Shown here piece after piece: positions 24,295 to 32,715 of a stretch of 45,568 nt of DNA (position 1 is the stretch's first letter; every line of letters starts with the position of its first letter). Location of the stretch: assembly GCA_041661865.1 (NCBI GenBank), contig JBAZTO010000034.1, forward strand, positions 1 to 45,568, given 5' to 3'. The notes under the pieces were generated by a model. The model had not been told where the DNA came from. It was given only the letters and a program-made list of their open reading frames with translations, and made no database searches. This DNA comes from JBAZTO01 sp041661865. GTDB taxonomy: Bacteria > Planctomycetota > Phycisphaerae > SM23-33. The position numbers and the translations under genes were made by a program.

Positions 24295-24686
24295 TCCTCG
24301 TAGTAGACGACTTCCACGCCGAGGCCCTTGGACGCGGCGGAGGTGTAGATGTTCAGTGATTCGCCGGCATCGGTGCCGTAGCGGAACGCCGCCGGGTCGG
24401 CCGGGCCGGGGTCCACCCATCCGCCGGTGTCGCCCAGGCTCTTGACGGCCGAGAGGGGCTTGGTGTTGCCCGTGCCCGAACAGATCGTCACATCCACCGC
24501 CAGCTTGGCCGTGACGTTGATGGCGACGACGCGGATAGCCTTGCCGGGCACGACCGCCACGATGATGTTGTCACCGGCGGCGCTGGCGTTGAGCCTGGCC
24601 CGCTTGTAGGTCTTGCCAGTGCCGACAGTCAAAGCGCCGCCGTCGCTGATGTCCACATCCGCCGATTGAAGCCATCGCCTGGTCAT
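24291..24686 (-). CDS. Small virion protein, probable decoration or neck component
   Basis: 131 residues, almost entirely beta (DISDGGALTVGTGKTYKRA, AIRVVAINVTAKLAVDVTI), ending GLGVEVVYYEE. Glycine/alanine-rich low-charge composition is typical for capsid or neck ornaments. It is coupled to the following gene by a 4-nt overlap. Confidence 0.5.
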   Translation of the reverse strand: MTRRWLQSADVDISDGGALTVGTGKTYKRARLNASAAGDNIIVAVVPGKAIRVVAINVTAKLAVDVTICSGTGNTKPLSAVKSLGDTGGWVDPGPADPAAFRYGTDAGESLNIYTSAASKGLGVEVVYYEE

Positions 24687-24687
24687 A

Positions 24688-24924
24688 TCAACCTCGAATC
24701 ACGAGCTTCCACAGGGCCGAGACCGCCAGCGTCACCGCCGAGCCGGCGATGATCCACAGAAGTTTGCTGCGTACCGCTTCGGCTGACTCCAACCTGTCCA
24801 GCCGTCGCTGGATGCCCGGCTTGCCGTTGCCGCGGATCGCCTCGTCCAGCTTGTCTAGCTTGCCGTGAATGCTGGCAAACTCGCCTTTGCAGATCCGGTC
24901 GTATTGGTCGGTGTCGCTGCACAT
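24688..24924 (-). CDS. XhlA-like coiled-coil membrane protein
   Basis: 78 residues from ATG 24924, preceded by GGAG 9 nt upstream. An N-terminal coiled-coil (FASIHGKLDKLDEAIRG, IQRRLDRLESAEA) is followed by one C-terminal membrane span (LLWIIAGSAVTLAVSALW). This is the XhlA/hemolysin-accessory topology used by phage lysis or membrane-anchoring proteins. It sits in the connector region rather than the lysis cluster, which is unusual. Confidence 0.55.
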   Translation of the reverse strand: MCSDTDQYDRICKGEFASIHGKLDKLDEAIRGNGKPGIQRRLDRLESAEAVRSKLLWIIAGSAVTLAVSALWKLVIRG

Positions 24925-24944
24925 CAGGCCATGCTCCAAGCGTG

Positions 24945-24972
24945 TTGCGTTCTTTGGCCGGTGCGATACAAT
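24945..24972 (+). promoter_or_regulatory. Promoter of the 71-residue membrane protein
   Basis: TTGCGT (24945-24950), 16-bp spacer, TACAAT (24967-24972). The -10 matches five of six bases. The start codon at 24979 lies where transcription should begin, predicting a leaderless mRNA. Confidence 0.55.
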
Positions 24973-24978
24973 TCGCCC

Positions 24979-25194
24979 ATGTTGCTACCGTTCCTGATCT
25001 TCTGGATCATCATCATTCTGGGCCGTCGGCAATTGGGGTGGCGCGGCATTGGCATTACCATCGCGATATGGGTCGGCCTGTTGGTTGCCTGTTCATTCTC
25101 TGGTTCGCCTGCATACCTGTTTGTTGCTGCCCAAGCGATCTTGGATGCGGTCCTCGTCATCGTGGTCTGCGGTGACGATATTCGGATCAACTGA
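24979..25194 (+). CDS. Small two-span membrane protein, probable moron
   Basis: 71 residues: MLLPFLIFWIIIILG is the first span and ends in basic GRRQLGWRG; ITIAIWVGLLVACSF and LFVAAQAILDAVLVIVV follow, giving two or three membrane segments. It is read against the head-tail operon, has its own promoter with no room for a ribosome-binding site, and converges on the neighbouring connector gene with an 8-nt overlap. Small phage-encoded inner-membrane proteins of this type often mediate superinfection exclusion; that role is inference. Confidence 0.6.
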   Translation: MLLPFLIFWIIIILGRRQLGWRGIGITIAIWVGLLVACSFSGSPAYLFVAAQAILDAVLVIVVCGDDIRIN

Positions 25195-25561
25195 TCGGCT
25201 CGTTGCTGACGAACTTCGTGTGAATCCGTAGCGTTATTCCATACGGGTCGGCCGGTCGGCAAACATCCTCATTGCCCGGAGCCATCACCTCGTAAGTCCT
25301 GCCGTCGTCGCTGATCTGGTCTCCTCGCTGCGGCCGAATCACCTGGCCATCCATCACCAGTGACGCCGCCGAGACCAGGAAGTCGCGACTCTCGGCCTTC
25401 TCGACGATCCCGTAGGCGTTCTCGACCTCGAAGACCGTCCTGCCGACCGTCGCGGCAACCTGCACAGAACCGGCGCCACGGCAGTATGTCACATTCCGCG
25501 ACAGGTGGGCCGTGCGCATCCTGTCCAGCCATCCGGCGGCCTGTTCCAGCAGATTAGCCAC
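25187..25561 (-). CDS. Head-tail connector/stopper-like protein
   Basis: 124 residues. The helix MANLLEQAAGWLDRMR is followed by beta strands. RGDQISDDGRTYEVMAP is the characteristic segment of gpFII/gp16-type head-completion proteins, where a strand pair bears G-D-x-I and YEV. It lies between the decoration and tail completion genes, as expected. Confidence 0.65.
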   Translation of the reverse strand: MANLLEQAAGWLDRMRTAHLSRNVTYCRGAGSVQVAATVGRTVFEVENAYGIVEKAESRDFLVSAASLVMDGQVIRPQRGDQISDDGRTYEVMAPGNEDVCRPADPYGITLRIHTKFVSNEPIS

Positions 25562-25591
25562 GACTTTTCATCCCAACGCCTCCGACTCCGG

Positions 25592-26269
25592 TTACACCGT
25601 GCTCAGCGAAGCGCCGTCGTTGTAGGCCACGGACCATCGCTTGTTGGTTCCGCTGGCCTTGGCCACCAGCAACACCGCATCGCCCGCGTCATTGAGCGTG
25701 ATGGTGTTGTTGCCCGTTTGGTTGATCGTGGTGGCCACGGTGATGACGCAATCGCCGCCGTCGGTCTTCATGGACAGGATCAGTTCCTGCCCGACGAAGC
25801 TCGGCGCGGCGAGCGTTCGCGTTTCAGCCGCCGCCGTCACGATGTCCACGTGTCCGCTGGCGGTGACGGGGATGGCGCCCGCGTTGCCCGGGTCGGCGAT
25901 GTTGGCGGTCTTGGGGTTGTTGGCGACCGATGCGATGCCATCCAGCCGCACTCGGACCGTCGCGTCGGCATCCGCCGCGGCGGTGACGACCTTGCCCAGC
26001 TGCTTGTTGCCGGTGCTGGTGGTCGTGGCGACCTTGTTGGTCGCGTCCCAGTAGACCGTGGTGCCGGCCGTCAGCCCGCTGCCGCCGGTAGTGGCCTTGG
26101 GCACGTCGAATACGCCCCAGACCGCCAGGCTGCCCAGGGCATTGGCCGCGATGGGCGTCTTGGCCACGCCGATCAGATCGCCCTGGACTACCACATCACC
26201 AGCCGCCACAGCGCTCGTCGGGGTGTAGTCGATGCTTTCGCCGTCTTGTACAAAGATTGCAGTTGCCAT
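25592..26269 (-). CDS. DUF2190-like capsid decoration protein
   Basis: 225 residues. The N-terminal 105 residues follow the DUF2190 pattern: FVQDGESIDYTP, AAGDVVVQGDLIGVAK, GTTVYWDATNKVAT, LGKVV, and RVRLDG. The family comprises small capsid cement/decoration proteins placed next to the major capsid gene, as here. A C-terminal 110-residue beta extension (GQELILSMKTDGGDCVITV) is additional and may project from the capsid. Confidence 0.75.
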   Translation of the reverse strand: MATAIFVQDGESIDYTPTSAVAAGDVVVQGDLIGVAKTPIAANALGSLAVWGVFDVPKATTGGSGLTAGTTVYWDATNKVATTTSTGNKQLGKVVTAAADADATVRVRLDGIASVANNPKTANIADPGNAGAIPVTASGHVDIVTAAAETRTLAAPSFVGQELILSMKTDGGDCVITVATTINQTGNNTITLNDAGDAVLLVAKASGTNKRWSVAYNDGASLSTV

Positions 26270-26280
26270 TTCCTATTCTC

Positions 26281-26360
26281 CTGGAGTTGCCGGTAGCCCG
26301 GAGCCAGTAGCCGGGAACAGCGTTGGCCATTCCTGACTACCGGCTACGGATCACCGGCTA
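26281..26360 (-). repeat. GTAGCCGG-type repeats between capsid and decoration genes
   Basis: The 96-base gap holds several copies of GTAGCCGG or its complement CCGGCTAC (for example CCGGTAGCC, AGTAGCCGG, TACCGGCTACGG, CACCGGCTA) in both orientations, so it can fold. It may modulate the capsid-to-decoration expression ratio. No gene is present. Confidence 0.6.
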
Positions 26361-26365
26361 TTTTG

Positions 26366-28447
26366 TTAGGCCTCGCCTTTGACCTTGGTCCCGCCACGGG
26401 CATCCTGAAGCGCGACGCCGAAATCGTGGTAGCCCCGCATCTGTACGCCCAGTACGTCGAAATCCGCTTGGGCCGTCTCGATGGTCGGCGACTCCTGACC
26501 ATTCAGGAACGCCACCTCGATCACCGGCAGGTCGCCCGGATCGGCCAGCAGATACCACGCCTTGCTGCTGTAGCCGGGGTACTTGATGTTGGCCAGGTAG
26601 CGCGACACCTCGACGCGGTACTTGCTGGTGTGCGGGTTGCTGGTCGGGTAGGCGCCCTTGTTGGTGGTGTTGTCCCGAATCTCCGTGGCCTTGTAGAGCT
26701 GCGTGCCCAGGGCATTCAGCGCCGTCGGCACCAGCAGAATCGCGGGCATGATGCCGATGGGCTTGCCGTCGCTGTCGGTCTGGTCCATGAAGGTCTGCTC
26801 GGCCTTGCTGAGGCCGTCGATGCCCAGCAGCGTGTCGGCGCCCACCAGGTAGTTCTTGGCCCCGGCCGTGAAGAAGGCGCTGTTGGCCAGGAAGACGGTC
26901 CAGAAGATGTCATTGATCTTCACGCCGGACCCGCGTCCAAGCTTGCGAGGGATCGTGGTGATGGCGCCCAGGTCATCATTGATGATGTCCCGGCGGTCCA
27001 CCGAGAGCATCAGGCCGAAGGTGTCAGCCTTGTTGCTGTAGCTCTCGTTGCCCAGTGTCCCATGCTTGAGTTCCCCGCCCGGGGCGACCGGCTCGTATTG
27101 GTCGGCGCCGATCAGGCGGTAGCTGGTGACGGTCTTGAAGTCAGACACGTTGCGGACGGAGCAGATGTTCCGCCAGGTGCGTTCCACGCTAAAGAAGCCC
27201 TCCAGCAGGAACTTGTTGGCGACGTTCGACAGAATGCCGCCGATGTCCACGGTGCTGAACTCGGCCTGGATGCCCTGGCCGTGCCCGAAGGCGCAACGCA
27301 GGACCGCCCGCGTGTCGCGGAAGTTGCGGCCGGTATAGCCATTGGCCCAGGCCGCTTCCATCAGAAGCTCCTGAAGGCCGATGCCGCCGCCGAACCGCTT
27401 GTCGGCCAGGTCCAGCGTCTTGGCGTCGTGGAGCTTTTCCACGTCATGCAGGCCGGCCGTCAGCATGCACGCGGCCTCCAGGACCGCGCCGGTAACGGTG
27501 TTGTCCGGCGCCTGGACCGCCGGGGCCTTGGGCCGCTCGGCGCGCAGAACCTCCAACTCCGTCCGCGTCACGTCCCAGCCTTCCTTGATGGCCTTGGCGC
27601 AGATTTCGGAATGGTCGTCGCCGTCTTTGGTACAGACCTTGCGAACGGCGGCGATCCGCTCCTGCTCGGCGGCAGCCCGGGCGCGCATGTCCGCCACCGG
27701 ATCAGCCTCGATGCCCGTCGCGCCGGCAGCCTGTACGGCAGGCGGTTGGGCCTCCATGCCCGTTCGCGCCTGCTGTGCCTCCACCTTCAGAGCCTCCTTG
27801 CCCTCGCTACCCTCAACCACCTGCGTCTTGTTGGCTTCCGTGCCGTCCATGTTGGTCTCCATAGTCTGTGAATTCTGCAAAATGGCCTTGGCAGCCACGT
27901 TTGCGGACGTGTTGCCGTCGGCGCCCAAATCGACAAAGCTGATCTCGCCCAGCGTCGCCTTCCTGACGACGTTCACCGGGCCTTCAAACTGCCGGCCGTT
28001 CACCAGAACGGCCTGGCCTTCACGCACAAAGTCAAACTGCTCGACAGACGCCCCGATGGACGCCTGCCAGGGGAAACCGTTCTTGGCCGACACCACGACC
28101 TCGCGGGCAGCGGCGGTGTCGCGGGAGACGACGCCCGAAGCAACGAGCCGGCCATCGGCGATGCGGATGCTGTCGCTGTGGCCGACGCCGCTATTGGCGT
28201 CGTGGCCGAAGCGGATCGGGCGGCTCTGTGACGGGATCGACAACCCCGCCAGGTCCACGACCATCGGATACCGCCAGCCGGCGATTCGCATCAGGCCGCC
28301 CGTATAGGCGACCATGCTGAATCGCGGCAGCGGGGCCTTGCCGGGATCAGTGCCCTCGGCGGCGGCCGTAATCTCCATCTGCGCGGTCAGTTCCAACCGC
28401 TCAGGCGGCTTCGGATTGTCGCTGGTTGCCTTCGTCATTCGTGTCAT
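26366..28447 (-). CDS. Fused prohead protease-major capsid protein
   Basis: 693 residues. Residues about 40-185 are a phage prohead protease: RFGHD (H82) and WQASIG (S130) supply the catalytic His and Ser, with GHSDSIRI between. A charged glutamine/alanine-rich linker (about 195-290, scaffold-like delta domain) follows. Residues about 320-690 are an HK97-fold capsid body (ICSVRNVSDFKTVTSYRL given as ICSVRNVSDF, FGLMLSVDRRDIINDD, WYLLADPGDLPVIEVAFL). In most phages these are separate genes; fused forms exist. It overlaps the portal gene's end by 47 nt. The start could be ATG 28447 or 28438. Confidence 0.85.
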   Translation of the reverse strand: MTRMTKATSDNPKPPERLELTAQMEITAAAEGTDPGKAPLPRFSMVAYTGGLMRIAGWRYPMVVDLAGLSIPSQSRPIRFGHDANSGVGHSDSIRIADGRLVASGVVSRDTAAAREVVVSAKNGFPWQASIGASVEQFDFVREGQAVLVNGRQFEGPVNVVRKATLGEISFVDLGADGNTSANVAAKAILQNSQTMETNMDGTEANKTQVVEGSEGKEALKVEAQQARTGMEAQPPAVQAAGATGIEADPVADMRARAAAEQERIAAVRKVCTKDGDDHSEICAKAIKEGWDVTRTELEVLRAERPKAPAVQAPDNTVTGAVLEAACMLTAGLHDVEKLHDAKTLDLADKRFGGGIGLQELLMEAAWANGYTGRNFRDTRAVLRCAFGHGQGIQAEFSTVDIGGILSNVANKFLLEGFFSVERTWRNICSVRNVSDFKTVTSYRLIGADQYEPVAPGGELKHGTLGNESYSNKADTFGLMLSVDRRDIINDDLGAITTIPRKLGRGSGVKINDIFWTVFLANSAFFTAGAKNYLVGADTLLGIDGLSKAEQTFMDQTDSDGKPIGIMPAILLVPTALNALGTQLYKATEIRDNTTNKGAYPTSNPHTSKYRVEVSRYLANIKYPGYSSKAWYLLADPGDLPVIEVAFLNGQESPTIETAQADFDVLGVQMRGYHDFGVALQDARGGTKVKGEA

Positions 28448-29903
28448 CCGTTACTTGCTGCTGATCCTGCCGGGCCTGCGGCGGCGTCGGTGCAACCGTC
28501 AGCCCCAGCTCTTCCATGAGCGCCACTTCCTTGGCCCGCTGGCGAAGCTCGACTTCCCAGTCCTTGCCCTGGCGGGCGTACTCTGTTGCCAGTGTGGTGG
28601 TATTGGAGGCCAGGCGAGTCGCCTGGGCGGTGGCTTCCTTGGCGGGGTCCACATGCTCGTGGCCGTCCCAAAACCACTGGTGTGGCCACTCCTCCACACC
28701 CACCAGTTCCGGGTACACCTTGACCGCCTCGGCCATCCAGGCGTCGAGGATGCGGTCCAGAACGACCGACTCCAGGTGGGCCTGCTCGACACGGATGGAC
28801 TTGTAGTAGGTCTGGTGATCCAGCCGGCCGGAAGAGTAGTTGTAGCCCGAGGAATTGCAGGCGGCGATGTTGTACGGCATGTTCAGGCAGCGGGCGATCT
28901 CATTGAGAATCTCCCGCTTGAACATCTCGTAGGTGGTCGCCGGCTGCTCGGCCTTGATCTGCTGCGGCTCCCAGCCCTCCGGCCCGAAGACGGCCATGTT
29001 GGGCTCAAACTCCATCGTGGAGTTCGGCTCGACCTCCGCCGCCTCGCCGCCGGCTGGCGTCCCGGTCTTCATAAAGATGGCGATGTTGGCGGCGCTCTCC
29101 GCCGCCGAGACCACCGCCAGCGTGTATCTTCGCAGTTGTGCGAAGAGCGGCAGTGCCGGCAGGATGTCCGGCAGGCCACGCGATTGGCCCGGCCGGTCAG
29201 CGCGGAACCAGTGGATCATGGCGCCAGCCGGCACGATGCTGTACTTCAGCGGCGTGCCATGCAGGATGTCGCCAGGGTGCGAGTCCAGGACGTGATACTG
29301 GATCGGGTTGCCGCATTCGTCGAAGACGATGCCATCGACGAACTGCGGCGTCGGCAGGGACATCATCGGCGTGCTCACCTGGTCAGCCTCGATCAGCTTG
29401 CTGTCAAGTTTGACAGGATGCCCAAGGGCGGAATTGGAAAACAGCAGGCCGAACGCCTCGCCGTCCTGCGCCCGCGACATCCGCATGGTGCGGAGCTTGC
29501 CGCTCAGGTCGATGGCCTTCGCCCAGGCCGCGAACTCGCGCTCGATGACCTGGTTGACGCCACCGTCATCGCCGTCGTCGCCCTTGCCCTCTTTGTCAAA
29601 AAGCATCTGGAGGCGCGGGCCGGTGCCGATCACGTCATTGGCCAAGGTCAGCACGATTCCGCGAGCGTAGCTGTTGTTGGCCACCTCGTAGCGGGCACGG
29701 TTGCGGAGGGTCCGGCGGACATCCGGCCGGGCGGCGGCGTTGGCCGACAGGAAGTCGGCGTTGGCCCAATGCCGCGTATTATCCGGCGTGGTCTGCGCGG
29801 AGTCGAACTTGGCGCGAAGCACCCGGAGCCGAACGCGAGATGCGTGACTATCGGGTTTTCCGATAGTCGCGGGCATCACGAGATTCTTGAGCCATCCGAA
29901 CAT
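28401..29903 (-). CDS. Portal protein (lambda gpB-like)
   Basis: 500 residues. The lambda-type portal pattern is visible: RNRARYEVANNSYARGIV near 70, TLANDVIGTGPRLQM, the core segments MIHWFRADRPGQSRGLPDI and ILNEIARCLNMPYNIAACNS, and SSGRLDHQTYYKSI. The portal forms the dodecameric DNA entry ring at one capsid vertex. It lies between the gpW-like joiner and the protease-capsid fusion, in the usual order. Confidence 0.93.
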   Translation of the reverse strand: MFGWLKNLVMPATIGKPDSHASRVRLRVLRAKFDSAQTTPDNTRHWANADFLSANAAARPDVRRTLRNRARYEVANNSYARGIVLTLANDVIGTGPRLQMLFDKEGKGDDGDDGGVNQVIEREFAAWAKAIDLSGKLRTMRMSRAQDGEAFGLLFSNSALGHPVKLDSKLIEADQVSTPMMSLPTPQFVDGIVFDECGNPIQYHVLDSHPGDILHGTPLKYSIVPAGAMIHWFRADRPGQSRGLPDILPALPLFAQLRRYTLAVVSAAESAANIAIFMKTGTPAGGEAAEVEPNSTMEFEPNMAVFGPEGWEPQQIKAEQPATTYEMFKREILNEIARCLNMPYNIAACNSSGYNYSSGRLDHQTYYKSIRVEQAHLESVVLDRILDAWMAEAVKVYPELVGVEEWPHQWFWDGHEHVDPAKEATAQATRLASNTTTLATEYARQGKDWEVELRQRAKEVALMEELGLTVAPTPPQARQDQQQVTDDTNDEGNQRQSEAA

Positions 29904-29924
29904 AGGTGGTTTCCCAGGCCCTTG

Positions 29925-30122
29925 TCACACCGTTCCCGGCGGGACGATCTTCACGCGACTGAGCGCCTTGGCCGGATTCCGCCCGGCCTGCTTCTGAGAA
30001 AGGTACTTGTCCGCCGCAATCTGGTCGGCCAGCGTGTGCTGCTCGACGCTGGTGCCATCGCTGCTGGCCTTAGCAGGCCCGGCGGCGTTGTCACGGATCA
30101 CGTTGTCCAGGTCTTCAGCCAT
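29925..30122 (-). CDS. gpW-like head-tail joining protein
   Basis: 65 residues, MAEDLDNVIRDNAAGPAKAS onward, helical then short beta (ALSRVKIVPP). Size and position directly upstream of portal fit the gpW/joiner family, though similarity is only general. ATG 30122 starts 3 nt after the 3' end of the tRNA-like element, so no ribosome-binding site fits between them; the longer open frame to 30290 merely reads through the tRNA-like sequence. Confidence 0.55.
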   Translation of the reverse strand: MAEDLDNVIRDNAAGPAKASSDGTSVEQHTLADQIAADKYLSQKQAGRNPAKALSRVKIVPPGTV

Positions 30123-30124
30123 AA

Positions 30125-30205
30125 TCGCGGGAGCCGGATTTGAACCGGCGACCTCGTGGGTCTTTTGGGAAAAAGCCACGCGAGCTGCCGCTGCTCCATC
30201 CCGCA
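30125..30205 (-). tRNA. tRNA-like sequence with an abnormal anticodon arm
   Basis: Read leftward from 30205. A 7-bp acceptor stem (TGCGGGA with TCCCGCG, one T-G pair), the D arm GAGC-AGCGGCA-GCTC, and a perfect T arm GCCGG-TTCAAAT-CCGGC end in discriminator A. These parts resemble an initiator-type tRNA. The anticodon region, however, spans 26 nt instead of 17: CGTGG/CCACG enclose a 16-nt stretch that can itself pair CTTTT/AAAAG around TCCC. No unique anticodon can be read (TTT or CCC are options). No CCA is encoded. It could be a decayed tRNA, a tRNA-mimic, or a processing signal for the mRNA starting 3 nt downstream. Confidence 0.55.
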
Positions 30206-30225
30206 ATGCCAACCAGTCCGCCCGA

Positions 30226-30270
30226 GCAAAAAGAAAACGGCCGTGCAGGGGTGTGGCCCCACACGGCCGT
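30226..30270 (-). terminator. Intrinsic terminator downstream of the ATPase-protease pair
   Basis: A 9-bp perfect stem ACGGCCGTG/CACGGCCGT (30237-30245, 30262-30270) with an inner GGGG/CCCC, followed on the minus strand by TTTTCTTTTT (30236-30227). It ends the subtilase transcript about 150 nt after its stop. Confidence 0.85.
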
Positions 30271-30420
30271 CGTATCTTTTCGCATCGCACCGGGGATCAG
30301 CCGGAGCGTCGCGCGTCCTGGTTGTCTATCTCCGTTTTACCAGAGGATTGAAGTCGATCAAGTGCTTTGGGGAAAAGATGAGCAGATTGTTACACCCATA
30401 GACCTTGGTTCTTGCTGAGG

Positions 30421-32715
30421 TCAGGAGACTTGCGGGCGCAGGCGGTCTCTGACTCGCAGGTCATCGATGATCCAACCGTTTGTTTGCATACTGCGGACAA
30501 CCTCGTCATAGACGGGCTGCTGGCTATTTGGGTCTCTTATAGTCACCAAGAGCGCAACGTTTTGATTCACGATTTCCCTCGACTCAACGCGCTGCCGCAC
30601 CTGCATTTTGAGCCGCCATTCGTTACCGGAGACCCCTTTGCTAGCTCGGCCGTGTTCGCCTCGTGAGCAGTCTCTGTGGAAGACCTTAACGGGTGAATAC
30701 TTGAAACAGTGCTCAATTAGATACTGCTCCTTCATCTGCTCGCTCTCGGTCACGACTTGTGGGATTTCACCGTGGAACTCACTCTTGCCAGCCTTGTTGG
30801 TGCGATACACTCCGAGCGAGACCTCTACGTTGGCCTGGCAATACTCGATGCCACCCTGTGGATGTAGCGGAGGGTCGCAGACAAGGGTCATATATACCTC
30901 GCCCACGAAACGCCCATCGCGAAAGAGGCACGTTGGCATTGGAAAGTTGCGCTTCTCATAGAACGGCCCCTGTTCAAGTTCTGGCTCGAATACCAGGGTT
31001 ACTGCGTGAGGGGTGCAGAATAATAGCTGGTCAATATCACCCGGCACGCCGAAGCCACGGTACGGCAGCAACAACGGGTCAACGCCGGAATGCCGTAGCA
31101 CTGCTGAGTGGACTACAAGCGCCTTTGCAAGATTGCGGGTTATCGGCGCCTCGATTCGATGGTGAACATGGCCAAGGATCGCCGCGACCCACGGGGTCGA
31201 GAAGCTCGTTCCAACCCACTCCTGGATGTGGCCTTGGCCATCTATCGACAATAAGCCTGCTTGGCTGCACTCGCCGGTCGCAGTGCAATTCCCGCCGTAG
31301 TGTGCCACTTCGGGCTTCGGAATGAACCCGGGCCCCGGTCCCCGACGGCTGAACGAAGATGGCTGTTCTGCCCTCACGACGGTCGTTGGATGATCTTTGT
31401 GGGCGAGGGAACCCACCGTCAAAGCACGAACGGAATCGCCAGGCGGCGAGATGAAATCGGCCCCTCCGAGGTCTTGTCCAATGCTCGTGCGCACCGGACC
31501 CAAGTCGTAGTTGCCAGCAGATATTACTAACTGTACATCAAACTCATCTTGCAGCCGATCCAAAGCCTGTGCAAAATCCGAGAAAGCGTTATTAGCGCAG
31601 GCTTGGTTAGCATAGTTGACGGATAGGCTCCAGACTCGTACATCCCTCCGTTTGGCAAAGGCCGTTCGCATCGAGTCAAGCAGATCAGCTTCGGTTGCGC
31701 CCTCCTTGGGCATCGCGATTACGTCAAATATGCGACACTGCAATGCGGGAAGACGGGGATCATCATGGTTCAGCGTCCGACCATGCGTGACCAACCCTGC
31801 GATAAAGCTGCCGTGGTCATAGTCCCTGAACTCTTCCGGCACATCGCTGTGCCGATCTACGACCCATGGTGCAAGAATTGGATTGGCGGGAGCAATGCCA
31901 CCGTCAATGATCCCAAGAATGGGATAATCAATCGATGGATTAGGTCCGGGAAACCGCGCCGGATCGGCAGGCTCCACCTGTCTGGATGAAGGGACCAAGA
32001 CCTGATACGTAGGAAAAGGACCGATACTCGCGACTCCAGGAAAATGCGCCAGCGATAAAGCCTGTTGACCCGTAAGCCCTTTGACATCGAACACAGTGAT
32101 CTGTCCACCATACGAGCGTTGAACGGCCCTGACCCCAGTGAATGTTCCTACGCGTTTGAGAAAAGCTTCTTGAACAGACAGGTCATCTGCGGAGAACCAG
32201 TGTCTGAACAAGCGAACCTTCAGTGACTTGCCTTTTTGTTGATCGACAAGGTGCGAGAACTCTCCTGGCGCACATCCAAACATCATTTCCGCCGAATAGG
32301 GCGCAATCTGTTCAATCGCGGAGATATGGAGTTTTGCCTCCTTGCTCTTGGCGTGGGCGATTTGGCCAGCAAGGGTCTTCAGGGTCACTGGTTTCACGCT
32401 AATCAGTAATTTTCCCAAGCCTGCGACGCCGATAGACGGGCAGATATCGTCATTGAATAGTGTTGTCGGACGGTAGCTCTTGGCAATGGCGTTTCGTCGT
32501 AAGGTCACTACTGCTACCGCAGGCACATCGGGTTCCTGCTCGAAGTCCTCTGCAAAGTGAGAAGCGACCGAGCTAACCTGCGACGTAAGCTCTTGCCTTA
32601 GTTCATCGGTCACTTCAACAAATGGCTCGTGATTGCCGCCACCACCTTTGTCATGGCCAAAGTCCTGTTCCATTGGTTGGACGATCTTTATGGGTAAACG
32701 ATGGTTTTCAGCCAT
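30421..32715 (-). CDS. iteS: Subtilisin-like (S8) serine protease, IteS-like
   Basis: 764 residues with an intact S8 catalytic set: D271 (GIIDGG), H301 (DYDHGSF), oxyanion Asn402 (SAGNYD) and S504 (GTSFSTP). About 250 residues of non-catalytic N-terminus precede the protease domain, with a further 230 residues after it. There is no signal peptide, so it acts in the cytoplasm. It is coupled to the AAA ATPase gene by an 8-nt overlap. ATPase-plus-subtilase pairs are known as anti-phage modules, and I recall the names IteA/IteS for them; the assignment is by architecture, not by alignment. The pair interrupts phage late genes between terminase and portal. Protease activation on phage sensing is the likely logic (inference). 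Confidence 0.75.
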   Translation of the reverse strand: MAENHRLPIKIVQPMEQDFGHDKGGGGNHEPFVEVTDELRQELTSQVSSVASHFAEDFEQEPDVPAVAVVTLRRNAIAKSYRPTTLFNDDICPSIGVAGLGKLLISVKPVTLKTLAGQIAHAKSKEAKLHISAIEQIAPYSAEMMFGCAPGEFSHLVDQQKGKSLKVRLFRHWFSADDLSVQEAFLKRVGTFTGVRAVQRSYGGQITVFDVKGLTGQQALSLAHFPGVASIGPFPTYQVLVPSSRQVEPADPARFPGPNPSIDYPILGIIDGGIAPANPILAPWVVDRHSDVPEEFRDYDHGSFIAGLVTHGRTLNHDDPRLPALQCRIFDVIAMPKEGATEADLLDSMRTAFAKRRDVRVWSLSVNYANQACANNAFSDFAQALDRLQDEFDVQLVISAGNYDLGPVRTSIGQDLGGADFISPPGDSVRALTVGSLAHKDHPTTVVRAEQPSSFSRRGPGPGFIPKPEVAHYGGNCTATGECSQAGLLSIDGQGHIQEWVGTSFSTPWVAAILGHVHHRIEAPITRNLAKALVVHSAVLRHSGVDPLLLPYRGFGVPGDIDQLLFCTPHAVTLVFEPELEQGPFYEKRNFPMPTCLFRDGRFVGEVYMTLVCDPPLHPQGGIEYCQANVEVSLGVYRTNKAGKSEFHGEIPQVVTESEQMKEQYLIEHCFKYSPVKVFHRDCSRGEHGRASKGVSGNEWRLKMQVRQRVESREIVNQNVALLVTIRDPNSQQPVYDEVVRSMQTNGWIIDDLRVRDRLRPQVS

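Noticed and set aside
26363..30143. Two long plus-strand open frames (502 and 609 codons)
   Set aside because: They are exact shadows of the capsid fusion and portal genes, a common effect of high GC; no family resemblance.
30125..30205. A normal functional tRNA (initiator, Lys or Gly)
   Set aside because: The anticodon arm is 9 nt too long and offers no unique anticodon, so only a tRNA-like call is made.
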